Shown: in pieces, positions 12,735 to 20,108 of the stretch
How positions within the stretch are numbered: position 1 is the stretch's first letter
Layout of the letters: every line of letters begins with the position of its first letter
Source: a virus
Strand: one strand, 5' to 3'
DNA: 20,108 nucleotides
Virus record (IMG/VR): IMGVR_UViG_3300037861_000102
Span: 1 to 20,108 of that record
The notes under the pieces: generated by a model
The model's database searches: none
Seen by the model: only the letters and a program-made list of their open reading frames with translations
What the model was told of the DNA's origin: nothing
Position numbers and translations under genes: made by a program

Positions 12735-13892
12735 ATGCCATTAGCCACACCCGCACTAACCAATATAAGTACTAAGTCTCAAATTTATTTAGCCGAGTCT
12801 CCAGTTCATTTTAATTTTCAAAATGAATTAGCAGACGCAAGTATTGCGAGTGTTACGATAGAAGTGTATATTTGGAGAGGGTTTCAAACTGCTGATCTTC
12901 CTGCTACGCCTAGACTTGTATTTAACAATGTGAAAAAAGTTAGTCCCGCAGACAAATACATTGCGATTGAATTGCACAATGAAATAAAAGCATTTATTAC
13001 AAGTTCTAACCTCAATAAAAATAACCCCCAATATGCGTACAACACAACTTCAGGAGCGACGACAGCGGGGGAAGGGGTTTACTTTCACATAGTTTACAAA
13101 GTAGATACAGAGAGTGTTAAACAATTAGGATCTTTCTTTGCTACTTCAGGTTATCGTTATTCATTTGAACAATTAGGCGGACCTTACAGTAGCTACAATG
13201 ACGTGGAAACTGCTAGAAAATTTGCTTTAGGAATCAACTACAGCAAGTGGGATATAAATCTAGATACAGATTTCGCGTCTTCTTTTTCAGGAATAGGAGT
13301 TGACGGGATGATTGTTAGGGATTTAGTAAGCACATCTGACAGGCAATATCAAACAGGCGTTACTTGTTTGATAGCTTACTTAAATAGATTAGGTTTATGG
13401 GACACTTTTACTCCTTTTGGCAAGTTTGTAACGCAAGAACCTATTAAAAGAGACGAGTTTGCAAGTACTTATCGTAACCCATTACAGATTAATAGTCAAA
13501 TTCAGCATCTAAAACAAAACGGATCGCCTACAGGGTTTCGAAAGTTTGCTATTAACAGTGGATTAATTGACGAAAGTAACAATTATCAGATACGCGAGTT
13601 AAAAAATAGCTCAAAAATATACCTAATTGTCTTTGGTAATGATGTTTTTACGAATGTTCAGGCAGGAATTACTGTTGACAGTACGATTGTTACAGTTGAC
13701 AACACAGAAATCACTGTAGATAGCGACGTTGTAACGCTTAATAATTTAGGATTTTACAGTAAATTTACTCAGATTCCAGTTAGATTTGTTGGAAATGATT
13801 TTACTATAAAGACTAGATTAAACGAAAAAAGTTCCATATCTTACAATCTTGAATTTGAAGAAACGAACAACTTTATAAATAATATCTTGTAG
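12735..13892 (+). CDS. phage tail structural protein (unknown type)
   Basis: A 385-residue beta-rich protein (PVHFNFQNELADASIASVTIEVYIWRG near the start). It has no signal peptide, no membrane segment and almost no cysteine, as expected of a virion component. It is encoded between neck-like genes and the tail-tip-like protein. Residues 313-333 comprise three imperfect seven-residue repeats (TVDSTIV, TVDNTEI, TVDSDVV). I do not recognise a family. A tail or baseplate component is the best guess from context; a tail tube protein is an alternative. Confidence 0.6.
   Translation: MPLATPALTNISTKSQIYLAESPVHFNFQNELADASIASVTIEVYIWRGFQTADLPATPRLVFNNVKKVSPADKYIAIELHNEIKAFITSSNLNKNNPQYAYNTTSGATTAGEGVYFHIVYKVDTESVKQLGSFFATSGYRYSFEQLGGPYSSYNDVETARKFALGINYSKWDINLDTDFASSFSGIGVDGMIVRDLVSTSDRQYQTGVTCLIAYLNRLGLWDTFTPFGKFVTQEPIKRDEFASTYRNPLQINSQIQHLKQNGSPTGFRKFAINSGLIDESNNYQIRELKNSSKIYLIVFGNDVFTNVQAGITVDSTIVTVDNTEITVDSDVVTLNNLGFYSKFTQIPVRFVGNDFTIKTRLNEKSSISYNLEFEETNNFINNIL
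13671..13733 (+). repeat. three 21-bp imperfect in-frame repeats
   Basis: Three consecutive 21-base units encode TVDSTIV, TVDNTEI and TVDSDVV. Each begins ACT/ACA-GTT/GTA-GAC/GAT. They keep the reading frame and probably form repeated beta strands in the encoded structural protein. Confidence 0.6.
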
Positions 13893-13893
13893 C

Positions 13894-16155
13894 ATGATCC
13901 AAATATACATCAAGCACACTGACAATAATTTTTATTTACTAGACGTAGAGCCAACGGAACTTATTAATTTTAAATTAACGTCAAAGGACCTTAGTGACAT
14001 TTCAAAGATTTTTAGTCCATTTACGCAATCATTCAATTTAAAAGCTACAGACAAAAATAAAATACTTTGTGGATTTATTGGAAACGAAAAAATACAACGT
14101 GCTAATTTGACAGGCGAATTTGATTCAATGATTTACATTTCTGGATTTTTGTTTCAATCTGGAAAGATTACTTTTGACGAGTCTGACTATGAACTGCAAG
14201 ATCAGAAAACTTTAAAAACTTCTTTTGCAAGCAACCTAACCAGCTTAACAGATAGGCTTGGTGACACAACTATTCAAACATTATTCCAAGATGCTAACGG
14301 TGCATTTGATGACGCCGTAAAAGTCGAATGGAATTATATTGCTTTACGTGATAGAATGAGATCAATAATTAATGTTCTTATTCCTAGCACTAATATTGCC
14401 ATGCGCTTTGGCATCCCTTTTATTTCAAATAATAGAATTTTCACATACGACGAGGTTAATCTTGACGTTGTAGATAACATTGCTTTCAAACAAATTAGAA
14501 CAGAAGCGACTGTAAATCAAATATCATTATCAGAAGTTCGTCCCGCTGTCAGTTTTATGACAATTATGGAACACTTAATTTTAAAAATAGGCACACCAAT
14601 AATTTGCCCAATTTTTGAAAGACCAGAAGTTCGTGATATTTTTGTTTGGTGCAGTTCGGAAAGTCTTGTGGTTCCGGATGCAAAAGCATTTGCGTTAATT
14701 AATTATGAGCCTATTGTTTTTTTCCGAACTAATTTTAAACAAGATGAAGGAGCGGTAGCCGTTCCTGCTAGGGGAAATGAAAAATGGATAATGACAAGTG
14801 ATCCATCAACTGGAATTTTTAAATGTAAACGTAATAATGCAACGTCTGGGGAACAAGGCGGCTGGGGAGACGGGTTTGATGTTAATGTAAATTTTATTAA
14901 TTTAGTGCCGTTAGTTGATACCGAAACAAAAATTAAAGTAAATTTAATTAATAATGAAACGGGTATAATTTTAGACAGTCAAGAAATTACAGGCAATATT
15001 TTTACCTTTCGTATAACAGATACTCGAGCAGAGAATCCCACAATGCTTGATTCAAATGGCGAAATATTTTTACGTGTTGAAATTTTACCTGTTACGTTAT
15101 TAAAATGGGATTATTTAGAATTTCAAACTTTACAAAGATTTAGATATTCCAGAAAAGTATTTTTTAGCAATAGAGTTGCTAGGGCCGACTACTTTGCAAC
15201 TTCTAGAAATAATACGGCGTCAGGCACATTAGGAGGTAATAAATTTAATTTAATTACAGCCTTACCAAAAAAAAAATGTACTGACTTTTTGCGAGACTTT
15301 TTTAAAACATTTAATATATCTGTTGTGTCAACAGGACTTCCAGATCAATCTATGTACTGGTTGACGCCAGAAGATATTAACGAAAACAACAAGCCGTATT
15401 CCAAAAGAATAGTGGATTACACTTCATACGTTGATATAGCCACATTAAACAAAAAAAAAGCAAACGAGTATAATTTATTTTCATTTACTCCTTTTGCTTC
15501 AAAGTATTTTGACGGAACATATTTTAATGGCGAAACTTTTGGCTCACTAGTCTATCCATTAGTAACTGTGCCCAAGCCAACAAAGTATGAGATTAAAACC
15601 GAATACAGCATAATGAATCAGCGTATTTTAATTAGCCATCCGTCTGGAGTTAAAAGTTGTTACGGGTTCTCAAAAGACACGCCAACTGTATTGGATAGCG
15701 GGGCTGTTAGGTATAAACCAGTTTACGAAGAATTCACTTTGTTTTATTTGCAGTCCAAAGGGCTTGATTTTAATCCTGTGTCAATTGAATATACTCCGAC
15801 AATTAATCAGCCATTGTACGGGTTGCTAGAAGCTAGTTACCGGAATTTATTTAATGGAAAAACCTTAGCTTTTGGCGCAATAGGAATTGATACTGACTCT
15901 TTATTTTTGAATTATTACAATAGTTTTATTGAGTTGTTGCTAGATCCTAATACTTATAAGAGTGAGTTTGTGCTGAATTTACCAGCAAATGAAATATTTT
16001 TAAATTTTAGCAATCTTGCCCAAGGGGAAAGCAACATTCCGACAGGTTTTAGGGCGCAAAACGAGTTTATTATAAGCGAGCAAAGGTATCAATTAGTTGA
16101 AGCGGCTATAGGATTGACAGATGGAAAGACAAAATTAACAGGTTTAAATTTTTAA
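13894..16155 (+). CDS. large tail-tip/baseplate-type structural protein
   Basis: A 753-residue beta-rich protein. The N-terminal segment, LINFKLTSKDLSDISKIFSPFTQSFNLKATDKNKILCGFIGN, resembles the opening of large tail-associated proteins of Bacteroidota phages, in which a strand pair is followed by 'F..F.L.AT..N..LFG'. The rest has alternating strands and a segment that includes LNKKKANEYNLFSFTPFASKYFDGTYF. No catalytic motif is evident. It lies directly before the tape measure gene. A baseplate or tail-tip role fits, but the exact protein type (Dit, Tal or other) cannot be fixed by eye. Confidence 0.6.
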   Translation: MIQIYIKHTDNNFYLLDVEPTELINFKLTSKDLSDISKIFSPFTQSFNLKATDKNKILCGFIGNEKIQRANLTGEFDSMIYISGFLFQSGKITFDESDYELQDQKTLKTSFASNLTSLTDRLGDTTIQTLFQDANGAFDDAVKVEWNYIALRDRMRSIINVLIPSTNIAMRFGIPFISNNRIFTYDEVNLDVVDNIAFKQIRTEATVNQISLSEVRPAVSFMTIMEHLILKIGTPIICPIFERPEVRDIFVWCSSESLVVPDAKAFALINYEPIVFFRTNFKQDEGAVAVPARGNEKWIMTSDPSTGIFKCKRNNATSGEQGGWGDGFDVNVNFINLVPLVDTETKIKVNLINNETGIILDSQEITGNIFTFRITDTRAENPTMLDSNGEIFLRVEILPVTLLKWDYLEFQTLQRFRYSRKVFFSNRVARADYFATSRNNTASGTLGGNKFNLITALPKKKCTDFLRDFFKTFNISVVSTGLPDQSMYWLTPEDINENNKPYSKRIVDYTSYVDIATLNKKKANEYNLFSFTPFASKYFDGTYFNGETFGSLVYPLVTVPKPTKYEIKTEYSIMNQRILISHPSGVKSCYGFSKDTPTVLDSGAVRYKPVYEEFTLFYLQSKGLDFNPVSIEYTPTINQPLYGLLEASYRNLFNGKTLAFGAIGIDTDSLFLNYYNSFIELLLDPNTYKSEFVLNLPANEIFLNFSNLAQGESNIPTGFRAQNEFIISEQRYQLVEAAIGLTDGKTKLTGLNF

Positions 16156-16156
16156 T

Positions 16157-18157
16157 ATGGCAAACGAAGAAAGAAAAGTAAAAATCATATTTGACACAAA
16201 CGCGCAAAAGGCAAGCGTCGAGACAAGTAAATTGGGTGGGTCACTTGATCAAGTAGAGGAGAGCGCCAAGTCAACCGGTAAAGCTTTTAAAGACTTAGAT
16301 CAAACGTTTGAGCAAGTTTACGGAGATATTAAGCCGCTTACCGCAAGAATGGGAGAGGCCGAAGATAGGCTTTATGAATTAGCATTAGCTGGACAAACAG
16401 CAAGCGAGGAGTACAAGTTATTGCTTGCGTCAGTTGCAAATTATAGAAAAATACAAATTGAAACAGACAGGACTGTTGACGCGGCCGCCACTACTTTGGC
16501 TCAAAAGTTAGGAGGAGCTGCTCAAATTGCAGCAGTAGGAGTTCAAGGAGTTACTGCTGGAATGGCATTATTTGGCGATCAATCGGAAGACACCGAAAAA
16601 GCATTATTAAAAGTTCAATCTGCTATGGCTTTTGCGGACGCAATTAGTAGCGTGTCAGAATTAGGAGGTCAATTCAGGGTATTGAAATCTTTAGTTGTTG
16701 ACAGTACAATTGTAAATAAGGCAAACGCTGCGGCCACAGGATTAGCCACAATAGCCACTAAATTGTTTGGTGGTTCAGTAGATGCTACATCAACAAGTTT
16801 TAAGTTTTTAAAGGGTGCGATAGCAGCTACAGGAATAGGTTTGTTAGTTGTTGGAGTTGTAGCGTTAGTTCAAAATTTTGATAAAGTTAAGGAGGTTGTT
16901 TTAAATTTTGTTCCAGCTCTTGCAAGTGTAGGTACTACCATAAAAAATATAGTAAATTCAATTACGGATTTTATTGGAGTGACATCGCAAGCAGATCGAG
17001 CAATTGCTAAATCAAAAGAACAAGCCGAAAAATCATTAGCACAAAATCAAAGATACTTAGAGCGCAACGCGTCAACATTGTCTGAAGCGCAAAAAAAAGA
17101 AATTGAATTAAGGAATGAGCATTTTAGCAGAATTAGCGAGGGTAGATTTAGCGAAGCGGAAAGTGTTAAAATATATCACGAAGCACAAAGAAAAGAAGTT
17201 AATGAAAAAAATAAAGTTCTTAACGATCTTGAAAAAACCGCACAAGAAAAAAGAAATTCGGAAGCAAAAGCATTAAGGGATAAAGCAAGGGAAGAACAAA
17301 ATGCAATAGATACTACTTTAAGACAAGCCGAAACTGACAAACTTAATAAAATTGCATTAGATAATGAAAAAGCTTTTGATGATGGTTTAAAAGTACAAGC
17401 AGACGCCGCTAAGGCAACAGCTAATGCGCTGCTATCTGAAAATGAATTAAAAGTACAGGCAGAAAATGAAGCTTATGCGATAAAATTAGAGGCGTTAAAA
17501 TTAGCAAATTTAGGGACAGAAGAGGTTGAAGCAGAACACAAAAGAGTTTTAGCAGAATTAAATAATGAGTTTTTTGCAGGTGAAGCTGACAAAGCAAAGG
17601 CATCGGCTATTAAAGAAATTGAAATTGAAAAAGCATTAGAGCAAGCGAAAAAAGAAGTTCGAGAAATAGGATTATCAAATATTGAAAGTGGCTTACAATC
17701 TCTTAAAAGTATATTTGGAAAAAACAAAGCCGTTCAAAAAGGAGTTTTAATCGCAGAAAGTGCAATTGGAACTGCTAAAATTATTCAAAATACATTGGTA
17801 GCTAACGCTAAATCAGTGGCATCTTTTCCTTTAACAGGTGGATTACCATTTACGGCTATAAATACAGCATCTGGAGCGTTAGGAATAGCGGCAAACGTGG
17901 CAGCGACTGCAAAAGGATTGCAAGCATTAGGCGGTGGCAGTGCAGGAGCAGCATCTGGATCAATTCCAATATCTGCAGGAACTACAAGAGCAGCACCGCC
18001 CCCAGTAGCATTTAACAACACCGCTGAAAATCAAATCGGTCAGAGTTTAGGGCGAGCGCAAGCGGACCAGCCGCCAATATTGGTCAGTGTAAACGTGGCT
18101 GATATAAATAAAGCACAAAAAGAAGTGTTAGTATTAGTTAATAAGAATAGTTTTTAG
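16157..18157 (+). CDS. tail tape measure protein
   Basis: A 666-residue protein with tape measure character. The N-terminus is helical. A hydrophobic segment, GAIAATGIGLLVVGVVALVQ, at about 220-239 could cross or insert into a membrane during DNA ejection. A long Glu/Lys/Ala/Gln-rich coiled coil spans about 285-490. A second hydrophobic glycine/alanine-rich region lies near 540-615, before a Pro-rich stretch. In siphophages and myophages the tape measure sets tail length at about 0.15 nm per residue, which would give roughly 100 nm (inference). It is followed by a terminator. Confidence 0.87.
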   Translation: MANEERKVKIIFDTNAQKASVETSKLGGSLDQVEESAKSTGKAFKDLDQTFEQVYGDIKPLTARMGEAEDRLYELALAGQTASEEYKLLLASVANYRKIQIETDRTVDAAATTLAQKLGGAAQIAAVGVQGVTAGMALFGDQSEDTEKALLKVQSAMAFADAISSVSELGGQFRVLKSLVVDSTIVNKANAAATGLATIATKLFGGSVDATSTSFKFLKGAIAATGIGLLVVGVVALVQNFDKVKEVVLNFVPALASVGTTIKNIVNSITDFIGVTSQADRAIAKSKEQAEKSLAQNQRYLERNASTLSEAQKKEIELRNEHFSRISEGRFSEAESVKIYHEAQRKEVNEKNKVLNDLEKTAQEKRNSEAKALRDKAREEQNAIDTTLRQAETDKLNKIALDNEKAFDDGLKVQADAAKATANALLSENELKVQAENEAYAIKLEALKLANLGTEEVEAEHKRVLAELNNEFFAGEADKAKASAIKEIEIEKALEQAKKEVREIGLSNIESGLQSLKSIFGKNKAVQKGVLIAESAIGTAKIIQNTLVANAKSVASFPLTGGLPFTAINTASGALGIAANVAATAKGLQALGGGSAGAASGSIPISAGTTRAAPPPVAFNNTAENQIGQSLGRAQADQPPILVSVNVADINKAQKEVLVLVNKNSF

Positions 18158-18276
18158 TATATTTACATATCCATAAAAAATGTGAAGATGCATTTTACTC
18201 GATTGTTTTTTAAATTGTGAATTAAAAGCCTACCTGATTTGATACTCGGGCAGGCTTTTTTTTGTTAAAAATTATT
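18158..18276 (+). other. gene-free leader between tail and head genes
   Basis: No gene is seen here. A TATATTTA sequence near its start differs by one base from the -7 consensus. About 90 bases later comes the terminator at 18227-18263. A short transcript could be made here, but nothing else supports it. Confidence 0.3.
18227..18263 (+). terminator. Rho-independent terminator after the tape measure gene
   Basis: AGCCT-A-CCTGA pairs with TCGGG-C-AGGCT, a stem of five plus five pairs with one mismatch and one T-G wobble. Eight T residues follow. It separates tail genes from head genes and overlaps an in-frame TTG at 18262, which is therefore not the real start of the next gene. Confidence 0.85.
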
Positions 18277-19293
18277 ATGAAAAAATACGAATTACAATAT
18301 ACTAAAGGAGAGACAGGAGTTTTTAGAATGTCGACGGTAGAAAGTCCAGCGACAAGAACTACTCTAGTAATGTTTGACGACGAGTGTAAATTACTGCAAT
18401 TTGCCGATGAGGAAAAGCAAGTGATCTATTCAGTTGCAATGAGACCTAATATTTTAATTCCGAGAAAAGATATAAACGGAGAGCCCGCACTTGTTTTTTA
18501 TAGCGAGGAGACAGTTGAGAATTTGCAGCAAAACTTTTTTAAAAATAATAGTCACAACGGAGCGACCGTTAACCATGATGGAAAAGTTAGAAGTGATATG
18601 TATATTTTTGAAAGTTGGATCGTAATGGATGCGGAAAGAGACAAGGCGGCAGTTATTGGAATGGATGTTAGAAAAGGTGATCTTGTCATGGCACAAAAAG
18701 TTGATAATCCACAAGTATGGGCAGATGTAAAATCAGGAAAATTGCAAGGCTTTTCAATAGAAGCATATTTAGAACCAGTATTAACCGAAGAAAAAAAGAT
18801 AGAAATGACAGACGAAGAATTTAACGCACGCGTTAAGAAAGTACTTATGGCTGAAGCCTTAGGCGACATGTACATGGTAGGAGAGAAAGCTTATTACCTT
18901 GACAAAAAAGAAATTGGGGGATTGCTTACTGACATTGACGGAGTGCCATTTGCAGGTATTACCGAAACAATTGACGGCTTAGTAATGACAACCGACGAGA
19001 ACGGATTTGTTATTGATGCGGTTCCATTTGTAGAAGAAGATGCAGCTGAAGATCCTAAACCAGACATGACAAAAATGATGGACGATTTGCAAGCCGAAAA
19101 CAATGATCTTAAAGCTCAAATTGTAGCACTAAAAGAAGGTAACACTATGATGTCAAAAGAAAACGCTGCCATTAAAAAGGTATCAATAGAAATGACTGAG
19201 GAGTTAAAGAAGGGATTGAAAGCAACTTCTGACGGGAAAAACGTTGAAGAAATGAGCGCATTGGAAAGATACCGCGACAAAAAATCTAAGTAA
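18277..19293 (+). CDS. prohead serine protease with scaffold-like C-terminus (XkdF-type)
   Basis: A 338-residue protein. The first roughly 170 residues match the XkdF-type phage serine protease (S78-like) pattern: MRPNILIPRKD, NGATVNHDG with candidate catalytic H100, FESWIVMD, and KLQGFSIEAYLEP with candidate catalytic S160. Residues about 265-310 form a strong coiled coil (DMTKMMDDLQAENNDLKAQ...) of the kind seen in capsid scaffolds. Together they suggest a protease fused to a scaffold domain that it cleaves during maturation. ATG 18277 is used because the in-frame TTG at 18262 lies in the terminator T-run. The probable capsid gene follows two small genes later. Confidence 0.85.
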   Translation: MKKYELQYTKGETGVFRMSTVESPATRTTLVMFDDECKLLQFADEEKQVIYSVAMRPNILIPRKDINGEPALVFYSEETVENLQQNFFKNNSHNGATVNHDGKVRSDMYIFESWIVMDAERDKAAVIGMDVRKGDLVMAQKVDNPQVWADVKSGKLQGFSIEAYLEPVLTEEKKIEMTDEEFNARVKKVLMAEALGDMYMVGEKAYYLDKKEIGGLLTDIDGVPFAGITETIDGLVMTTDENGFVIDAVPFVEEDAAEDPKPDMTKMMDDLQAENNDLKAQIVALKEGNTMMSKENAAIKKVSIEMTEELKKGLKATSDGKNVEEMSALERYRDKKSK

Positions 19294-19638
19294 ATGGGGA
19301 CGTTAATTCAAATGATACCGTCTGGAACACCTGCTGGAGTCGCTTTTACAGGCGATACAGTTGACATGGAAACGTTACCTATTAGATACAATCCTGCAAC
19401 TGTTGGCTTGCAAATTAAAGCAACTTCAATAGGTACGGGTGACGTTGTGATTTCAATGCAAGAATCTAATGACGGCATTAATTGGGATGCACTGGAAACA
19501 ACGTCTCAAACAGCAAGCTCAGGCAATAGTGTTTTTACAATTCCATTTTCAGGATTAAGGAATAGGTATATTAGGGCTATTGTTACTAGAACATTAAATA
19601 ACTTAGGAACAATAAGTGGGATAGCGTATTTCACTTAA
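19294..19638 (+). CDS. small beta-rich virion protein, possibly capsid decoration
   Basis: A 114-residue protein of alternating strands (DVVISMQESNDGINWDALETTSQTASSGNSVFTIPFSGLRNRYIRAIVTR) with few charged residues, resembling a small beta-sandwich. This SNDG-NW..L pattern occurs in phage and cell-surface beta-sandwich proteins. It directly follows the protease gene (TAA then ATG) and precedes the capsid gene, where decoration or head-completion proteins occur. Function is inferred from that position. Confidence 0.55.
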   Translation: MGTLIQMIPSGTPAGVAFTGDTVDMETLPIRYNPATVGLQIKATSIGTGDVVISMQESNDGINWDALETTSQTASSGNSVFTIPFSGLRNRYIRAIVTRTLNNLGTISGIAYFT

Positions 19639-19657
19639 ATAATTAAATAAAAAAAAC

Positions 19658-19840
19658 ATGGCAGCAGCAAAAGAAGAGGTTTTAATAACATTAAACCCAT
19701 TTACAGAGGGCGTATCGTACGCGGAATTTATTATCTCGTTAGGAGATAAAGATATTGACGAAGAGCTAGGATTACTTGGTTGTTCGGTTCAGCAAATCAG
19801 CTGGTTAAAAAAAGATTTAGAAATTTATAAAACATTATAA
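19658..19840 (+). CDS. 60-aa hypothetical protein in head module
   Basis: A 60-residue acidic protein (MAAAKEEVLITLNPFTEGVSYAEFIISLGDKDIDEELGLL...) of no recognised family, probably helical at the C-terminus (VQQISWLKKDLEIYKTL). It stands between the possible decoration protein and the probable capsid, with an A-rich run before its ATG. The close spacing (four bases to the next ATG) supports a real gene. Confidence 0.6.
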   Translation: MAAAKEEVLITLNPFTEGVSYAEFIISLGDKDIDEELGLLGCSVQQISWLKKDLEIYKTL

Positions 19841-19843
19841 AAT

Positions 19844-20108
19844 ATGCCAATTACTTACAGCCCAGTAGCACTTAGGGGAGAAGCAGTCTCACCGATCATT
19901 CAAGAAATCTTTTTCGCAAATAAAACTGTCGAAAAAGGTATTGTCAACTTTGCCGATGATGTAAAAGCATCGACAATTATCACGGAAACTTCCGTAACTG
20001 TAGTAGGACAAGCCTACACAGGAGAAGCTTTAACTTCAAGCGGCGGACCTGTGTTAAGAGACCGTGTAGCAAATCCTAAAAAAATCGAGTACAAGTACAC
20101 GTTTAAAA
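19844..20108 (+). CDS. probable major capsid protein, N-terminal part (cut by right edge)
   Basis: The frame from ATG 19844 stays open to the end of the window and gives 88 residues. The start, MPITYSPVALRGEAVSPIIQ, is followed by EIFFANKTVEKGIVNFADDVKAST and several beta strands. This is the place of the major capsid gene, after protease/scaffold and two small genes. The N-terminal helix-then-strand profile agrees, but no capsid fold motif is complete in 88 residues, so position carries most of the weight. Confidence 0.6.
   Translation, partial: MPITYSPVALRGEAVSPIIQEIFFANKTVEKGIVNFADDVKASTIITETSVTVVGQAYTGEALTSSGGPVLRDRVANPKKIEYKYTFK

Noticed and set aside
18262-18276. Upstream TTG start for the prohead protease
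   Set aside because: The codon lies in the T-run of the terminator; ATG 18277 gives the usual N-terminus.
1-20108. CRISPR array, restriction enzyme, integrase, lysis genes, toxin-antitoxin pair
   Set aside because: I looked for repeat-spacer patterns and for the motifs of these families on both strands and saw none; methyltransferases without a restriction partner fit a phage.

Overview
The window looks like about 20 kb of a tailed bacteriophage or prophage from a Bacteroidota host, most likely of the Flavobacterium type. The DNA is strongly AT-rich. Genes lack obvious Shine-Dalgarno sequences and instead follow A-rich stretches. Several promoters match the Bacteroidota -7 box TAnnTTTG. The protein families seen (DUF6371-like zinc/Toprim protein, DUF3987 ATPase, gp3-like small terminase, XkdF-like protease) are typical of phages and mobile elements of this phylum. 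No integrase, repressor of lysogeny, lysis gene or host gene is visible, so lytic phage versus prophage cannot be decided.

Layout. (1) Positions 1-1292, minus strand: the N-terminal part of a Rad50/SbcC-like ATPase, running off the left edge, preceded by a 46-codon coiled-coil ORF. (2) 1293-1408: a divergent promoter region with the same TATCTTTG box on both strands. (3) 1409-3305: an SF2 helicase overlapping a VRR-NUC nuclease. (4) 3306-3444: a gene-free stretch holding a tRNA-like T-arm and a matching acceptor-like stem. (5) 3445-3850: two small proteins, then a terminator. (6) 3910-7440: a replication/modification cassette with a tiny HTH protein, a zinc-finger/Toprim protein, a DNA methyltransferase, a DUF3987 ATPase with a C-terminal HTH, and a second methyltransferase paralogous to the first, closed by a terminator. 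(7) 7474-7919: a gene-free region dominated by a 310-bp mirror-symmetric inverted repeat with ten TTGAACGC-like boxes around a very AT-rich core. (8) 7920-10996: two small HTH-like proteins, a conserved hypothetical, small terminase, a small ORF and large terminase. (9) 11019-18157: neck and tail genes ending in the tape measure protein and a terminator. (10) 18277-20108: head genes, with a prohead protease carrying a scaffold-like C-terminus, two small proteins and the start of a probable major capsid protein cut by the right edge.

How it fits together. The left half supplies recombination, replication and DNA-modification functions, and the right half packages and builds the virion. The palindromic region lies exactly between the two. 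It is flanked by two proteins with near-identical C-terminal HTH segments, the DUF3987 ATPase and the 7920-8234 product. This makes it the best candidate in the window for an undescribed replication origin, packaging site or operator cluster. The structural module has an unusual order: tail genes and tape measure come before the protease and capsid, and no portal gene is visible between the large terminase and the protease.
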